A DNA stretch of 64,000 nt from Rhodeus uyekii (lineage: Eukaryota > Chordata > Actinopteri > Cypriniformes > Acheilognathidae): positions 2,189,501 to 2,253,500 of the forward strand of contig JAWRVZ010000111.1 of NCBI GenBank assembly GCA_037043235.1, given 5' to 3'. Every line of letters starts with the position of its first letter. Position 1 is the stretch's first letter. The position numbers and the translations under genes were made by a program. This document shows, piece after piece, positions 58,451 to 64,000 of this stretch. The notes under the pieces are model-generated. The model saw only the letters and a list, made by a program, of their open reading frames with translations, had not been told where the DNA came from and made no database searches.

Positions 58451-59288
58451 GTATTATCGTGTTAGCAAAAACACTGAAATATAATTTTCCTTCCATCTCA
58501 TATATTATTTCTATCTACATTTTCGCATTCTCTCACACATATCCCTCAACATATCCATAGATTAATTTAAGTGGTTCATTAGGTTCTCTAAATGAAAATG
58601 TGAGACACTGTTAATTTTGACCACTGTGAGAAAAACATTTATGCAACTGAACTCTAAAAGCACTTCTCCATGTGTAAAAACTAGCCAGTCTTTTAAATAT
58701 AGTAGCATGTACTATGCATCAGTTCTTAATGGCTTTTGATGCATTGCATAGCATATTTCACGTAGCCTACTCTTAGTTACTTGTTTGGTAATTGGCACTT
58801 TGCACTCTCATGATGTGTGTGCATTATTGTAGGTAAGAAAGAACATAAATGCGCAGGTAAATTAACAAGTGCACGTGTATTAGGCCAAAGTTGAATCAGC
58901 CATGTAATTCTCTTCATACCCTTAAAATTGATTGCACCTTCAAGCCCAACGCCACAGAAGTGTCATGCATGTATAATTTATTTATCCCACATTTAATATT
59001 AATAGCAATCTTTATTGTGCTCGAGCATCCTCCTTGCATTTTTACCTTAATGCATCTCCGAACCGGTAATGCTGCCAGACTGTGGCCATCACACCGACAC
59101 AAACAACTGAGTACATCTTTACTGCACGTTAACCTCTTCGCTGTAATAGACTGCCCCTCCTAAACACACAAATATCTATCACTTCCCTAGAGAGGTCGTT
59201 CTGGAGTGCTTCCAGAACTTCTTGCTTTACTGGCTAATTGAGGATGACTTCAGACTCCAGGAACACTGCTTAATCCTGTGTGGTTTAA

Positions 59289-59322
<34 letters not shown>
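59289..59322. repeat. (GT)n(GA)n microsatellite
   Basis: GTGTGTGTGTGTGTGTGTGTG continuing as AGAGAGAGAGAG. Confidence 0.95.
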
Positions 59323-59324
<2 letters not shown>

Positions 59325-60048
59325 GTACAGTGGCATAAGCAATGGATCGAATGTGTTTTTATAAGTCAACTTGAGATGCATAATTTTCACTGTATTTCTC
59401 TTTTGCATTGCAAAAACTGTCCTTATGTCATCAATATGCAAATGGTAGAAATTGCCAAGAGTGCAGCTTTGTTTCCCTGAAGTGCATTCGTTAGAAACTG
59501 TTAGCATAATTGATTCTCAGCACTGCAATAAAACTGGTCATTTTGTGAGGCTTCTAAGCCCCATGGGTATGCAGTTGGAGTTCATGGAGTAACTTTCAGC
59601 ATTAATCATTAAGAAGTGTCCATGCCTGATAGACAGCACTCGGTCCCCTGAGATGCACATTCACCGTACTATTCCAATAATTGATGTCTGTGTAATAACA
59701 GTGTGACAGTGGTTCGATTGACCATCGTCCTTACCAAATGTTTTCCGATAAAGACTGACTTCAGAGGTAACATCTGAGATTTACCCTCTTTTCAGTATCC
59801 TATACAATAGAACCTTCAGTTCAAATATATGTTTGTAGTTTATATTAGTAGAGATGCACAATATATCGGCACCGTATGCGATAATTTATATACCATAATT
59901 TATTAAAATCCATCCATACTGAATATTTAATTACATTTATCTTACCTTTGACATAATCTCATGATCATATCATCTTTATAATTCTGATTTAATTAGACTG
60001 ATAAATGTAAACTTTAGCAAGTCTCAAAATCCATTTTTATTCTGTATA

Positions 60049-60417
60049 CAGTAATCCATCGTTTATTGCGGTTAATGTGGACCGGAACCCCCGTGATAGG
60101 TGAAAATCCGCGAAGTAGGATCAGCCAATCAGCTCACGGGACACATCCCCTCATGCTCTCATTCGTTGATCTCGCACCGGGAACCAATCAAGTGCTTTGT
60201 CTGAGTGACCGTGGGTGTGTGCAAAGCCTCTGAGAGAGTTTCTCTCTTTGTCTGGCATCCTGGGAAACCGTTTCTCTCACGCATCACGATAAAACAACGC
60301 TGCCGATATGGCGGTATTTTTTTCTTGTATTTTTTTTCGATTAATATTTTTGAAAAATCTGCGATGCACTGAGGAACTTGAGCGAAACTTGAACAGCAAA
60401 GTGGCGAGGGATTACTG
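60049..60417. mobile_element. Pogo-like element, fourth TIR type (369 bp)
   Basis: Left end CAGTAATCCATCGTTTATTG and right end AAAGTGGCGAGGGATTACTG with TA on both sides (60047-60048, 60418-60419). Subterminal GAAAATCCGCGAAGTAGG and AAAAATCTGCGATGCACTG pair further inward. No transposase. Confidence 0.85.
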
Positions 60418-61896
60418 TATTGTAATTCCTTAATTTACTTAGGATAGTAAACATCTGATTTTAGCTTTTAGAGATTTATTAATTGATTTTCTTCTATTCT
60501 TCTATTTTAATATCGGCAATTCATCAGACATACGGAAAATTATGAATATTTTAATATTGTGGTTCCCTAGATATTAGTAAAAGATAGAGTTCTTTATGTA
60601 TTGTGGTTGATTTAGGTATTAAAGTCCATCCATCCCTATATATACAATTCATAAAATATATATGTACAATTCACTACAGCTTGAGTATATATTAATTAAC
60701 ATATACAAATTCCTCATTCAGATCTGGTGTTTTCTTTCAATAAGACCACTAAAATCAGATTTGATTCTCAATGTTTTCTTGTGGGGGTATGCTTGTATTT
60801 TTTGCCATGCTTCACAGAAAAACTGGGAAAGGGGGGTCTCCATGAAACCCATCTTTTATTTTCTAATTAAAATCCTGCACTTTTTGCTCAGGCGCTCCAC
60901 AACACCTCAACGGAAAAGGGAATTCGTGATGTATTGCTGCCTTGCAAATAAAAACGGATCCATCACCTCCACCAGCCATAACCCAGATGGCCAGAAAATT
61001 GGCTTTGTGTAGAGATGTGGATTCAGGCATGAATATTAATAGAAGACAGATGTAAACGCATATTAATATCCTTTCACATTTAGGACAGCCTGAAAATTAT
61101 AGTGCACTCACTTGGGGGAGAGGAAAGGTTGCATCTGAGGGGGGACAAAGTATTTTTCTCCCCTCTAATGTGATACCAATCTATTGCTCTGCATAGGTGT
61201 GGCATTGTCATCTTGCTGCCATACATGGCATATCCAAACAAGAACCCAGAGAGTTAGAGTTACCATAAAATGTAAAATTCTCTTGACTCAAAGAGCCTGT
61301 ACAGTATTTCTCATGCTTGTAGTCTCCTGTGCAGATTAAATGGAGAGAAGCACTTTTTCACTTCGGATGTAGATAGACACAAAGACAAATGGTAAGGTAA
61401 TGTGATGCTATTTTTGGACACAAAACTGGACAGAATTCTTTTAAAGAATATATTGCTACAGTATGCATGTACAGTACAATGTGGATGTGTTTCCCCAGAG
61501 AAAAGAGTCTAAATGATTTTGAAATGCTATATGGCTAAAAATATTAGCATTTAATTACAGTTTCCACTCTTTTGGAAAGGCATTGCTGGAACGTGGCAAC
61601 AGGGGTTTGTAATATTTGTAACACTTCTAATATTTGTATTTGAGTGTGAAAACAACAGAAAATAATCTCACCAGACAAATAAAATGAGTTTAATATCACT
61701 GTTGAAAAGGAGTTTGCGGAGTTGAATTCTACATCCCCTTTAGATGGCAGTAGTGCTCCTCCTAAAACAGCTTGTGGTCATTGTTAAAACTGTCTTTTTG
61801 TTTCTTTTCTTTTCTTTTTGCAATTTGTTTCTATTAATATGGAACGCGTGTGGCTTTGCGTTTGAGGACTGCTGAAAAATGCTCTATTTAAAGGAA

Positions 61897-62100
61897 AGGT
61901 TCACTTAAAAATAGTTCTGTCAGTATAAATACACCCTCACGTTGTTCTAAACCTATATTCTCTCTTCTGTGGAAAAGAGAAGTATTTATCATTTTCATTA
62001 TTTTGGAAAAGAGCATCCTAAGCATTCTGCTTGATAACTTTTTTTTGTCACGTTTGAGCGGTCTATCCCAATTAAAATCATGATGAAATGACTCCACAAT
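61897..62100. repeat. Left half of a cyprinid palindromic MITE
   Basis: AAAGGTTCACTTAAAAATAG, CACCCTCACGTTGTTCTAAA and CTCTCTTCTGTGGAAAAGAG follow the left arm of the 29631-29920 family. Confidence 0.5.
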
Positions 62101-62859
62101 AGGGATGAAAAGTCATTAAATCGTTAGTGTGTTCAAGTTCATATTTGTGTTATGTTTGTATTGGGAGACATTAGAAGATCCTCTGTGCTCTTGGAACAAT
62201 AAATGTCCCTTATTACAAGTGTGACGTGAAAGGTGTGAAGATGCATACTAAATAGTGTTAAATAACGGACAGTAATGGTAATGATGGATTGTGAATATTG
62301 ACTGTTCGCAGAGGGAACATGGCAAATCTGAGGAATTAATTTAACTCCCACCTTCAAATGAACCAGAAGGCTCAATAAAACCCAATTAAGCAACTAGCCC
62401 CCCATTTGCTTTCTGCAGCTTTATGACCGCATTTACATCACAGGACCCATGAGACTGAAGTTGCGGTGAGAAGCTACTTCAGGAAAGCTCTTATGGTCAG
62501 TGTGCTGTATCATAAACGTAAGGAATTACAGTGTGTCTGTGTATGCGACAATCGCTGCTTTTGTTTAGACAAATCCTATATTTCTGTACTTAAAAATGCA
62601 TTTCATGGACAATTTAAAGTATACAAAATAATGGTACTAGTTAAACTAGTGACCTGTTCTTAATGACAGTGGTTACATATTGTGAACATAAAGGTCAGTG
62701 CAAATAGGATGAAAGATCCCCTGCAGCAAGTTTGAATAAAACAGTAACAAGATGAAGAGGGTTTTTGTATTGTTGTCTCTTAGTAATGAATCGTCTATTT
62801 TCTAAATCGCATATTGTTTAGTAAAAGTGGCAATTTTTAATGCGTTCCTTCAATGGGTT

Positions 62860-62920
62860 CCTTGAATGCAACTTAAGTTGCTTTGGATAAAAGCAACTGC
62901 CAAATGTAAAATCTAAATCT
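62860..62920 (+). repeat. LINE/SINE 3' tail fragment
   Basis: CTTAAGTTGCTTTGGATAAA, AGCAACTGCCAAATGTAAAA then TCTAAATCTAA. The tail of the tRNA-like SINE family without its head. Confidence 0.6.
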
Positions 62921-63068
62921 AATTGGATTCTGATTTAATTAGATATAATTCCTTTGGTTATTTTTCAGTTAGAATGCTAAAATACGTTTTTTTTCTCTCT
63001 CTGTTAATACTTCCATCCCTTTCCTTTACAGGGCCTCCCTAAAAAAACAAGTATATATTTATTTTTAT

Positions 63069-63095
63069 CAGAGATTTACCGATTCAGATTTTTGC

Positions 63096-63127
<32 letters not shown>

Positions 63128-63702
63128 CCTACCAATACTGATTGTTGTTGATTTTGTTTTTCTTTCTAAGAACTATAATTGACAGCAGATACAAAAAAAC
63201 ACACATTTTACAATGCAAAATTGTGTTTTCATAAAAAAAATTCAGTATTAAAAGAAGAATAAATAAACTAAATTCAAACAACAGCACAAATAAATCCAAT
63301 AGAATAAACAGAGATAAAATAAACACTGCTTTAAGTTTTTCAGATGAAATACTACTGAAATTAAAGTAATCTAATGTAAAATAACACTGGATAGTCTTCA
63401 TTGTGAAAATTAAATACAGATTAATGCTTACAATTAAAGTTACACAAGTTTTTCTGTCAAGAGCAGAGAGTGATTTTCTTTGTCTTGTTTTTTTTGATTA
63501 ACATGACAGACAGAAGCAGGAATGTTAGACTGCTGTCACTTTACACAATGTGTGTTATCTTTCTCAACTATTTACAGTCAAATCTGACTGCTTAACTTAA
63601 TTCTTGCCAAGATGGGAATTTTGACATCATTTTATGTGCATTTAACAGTTTTAAAGTGCAGCTAGCAGAAAATCGGCTGATTCGAGTCCCTGGCCATCTC
63701 TA
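63069..63702. mobile_element. Possible hAT-like element with CAGAGAT ends
   Basis: The left end CAGAGATTTACCGATTCAGA and right end TCGGCTGATTCGAGTCCCTG..CATCTCTA are imperfect inverted copies. The flanking 8-mers (ATTTTTAT, ATTTTATT) are similar but not identical, so the boundaries are tentative. Confidence 0.35.
63092..63125. repeat. (GT)n(GA)n microsatellite
   Basis: GTGTGTGTGTGTGTGTGTGTG continuing as AGAGAGAGA. Confidence 0.95.
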
Positions 63703-64000
63703 ATTTTATTATTTTATTTTGTTTAGCACCATCAATTAGTCAGATTAGGTTTATATTTGAGCCATAATTAGAAATTATCCTTTGAGCATCCATTTCTTTG
63801 TTTGAGGCTTTGAATATGACTGTTCAGAAGTAGATGGCAAGAGATGTTTTTGTAACTATGCGACAAAGATTAAAATGATGATGGATGATTAGGAATTTGT
63901 TTGAATTTGGTTATTTTTCAGTTAGAAGGTTTGTGTCTTCCTAAAATCCCAAGAATATATTGATTTTCATCACATTTTTTTTTGGATCCATTTACATTTA

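Larger units (their letters stand above)
55646..60048. other. Intergenic DNA, no gene recognised
   Basis: Mostly AT-rich. Holds the minisatellite at 58255-58450 and a (GT)n tract; the open frames at 56952-57188 and 57265-57527 show no family features. Confidence 0.45.
60420..63068. other. Intergenic DNA, no gene recognised
   Basis: AT-rich, with only a partial MITE and a SINE-tail fragment. The 116-codon frame at 60662-61012 has no recognisable similarity. Confidence 0.45.

Noticed and set aside
60662..61012. 116-codon open frame
   Set aside because: No recognisable similarity, no good splice context.

Overview
The window looks like AT-rich nuclear DNA of a cyprinid-type teleost. It has large introns with GT-AG junctions, many fish transposons, a 5S-rRNA-derived SINE with a (ATT)n tail, L2-type LINE tails, Tc1, hAT and pogo-like elements, and long CA/TA microsatellites. 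Bacterial operons, CRISPR arrays and intact rRNA or tRNA genes were not seen.

Two protein-coding genes can be supported, both on the minus strand. A Tribbles pseudokinase gene (best match trib1, 346 aa) has three coding exons between 26659 and 21216, with its probable 3' UTR running on to about 19600. A FAM92/CIBAR BAR-domain gene (cibar1, 295 aa) has eight coding exons between 53611 and 47810. All exon joins keep frame and use GT-AG sites. From general knowledge, the human orthologues TRIB1 and CIBAR1 both lie on chromosome 8q, which fits a conserved linkage block. The two proteins have unrelated jobs: scaffolding of COP1/MEK-dependent degradation for Tribbles, and membrane curvature at the ciliary base and in mitochondria for CIBAR1.

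Layout: 0.7-1.65 kb truncated L2-type LINE; 4.0-4.4 kb solo LTR with target duplication; 6.4-7.15 kb second LTR-like block; 7.6-8.4 kb foldback element followed by a 5S-derived SINE; 8.8-9.3 kb hAT element with perfect 8-bp duplication; 11.6-12.4 kb broken Tc1 transposase; 14.5-15.5 kb broken LINE reverse transcriptase; 17.7-18.4 kb exon-like pair of unknown meaning; 19.6-26.7 kb trib1; 29.4-31.3 kb cluster of MITE, solo LTR and pogo-like element; 35-36 kb and 41-42 kb further pogo-like copies, the latter embedded in a long microsatellite; 45.7-46.4 kb another pogo-like element; 47.8-53.6 kb cibar1; 53.8 kb tRNA-like SINE just upstream of cibar1; 54.7-63.7 kb mostly unannotated DNA with a few small elements.

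Most of the remaining sequence holds no recognisable gene. The most notable items are the Tribbles tail with Gln where the COP1 motif normally has an acidic residue, the unusual exon 4/5 join and stop-abutting poly(A) signal of cibar1, the set of pogo-like elements with different TIRs, and two exon-like open segments (17753-18377 and 24146-24279) that I could not identify.
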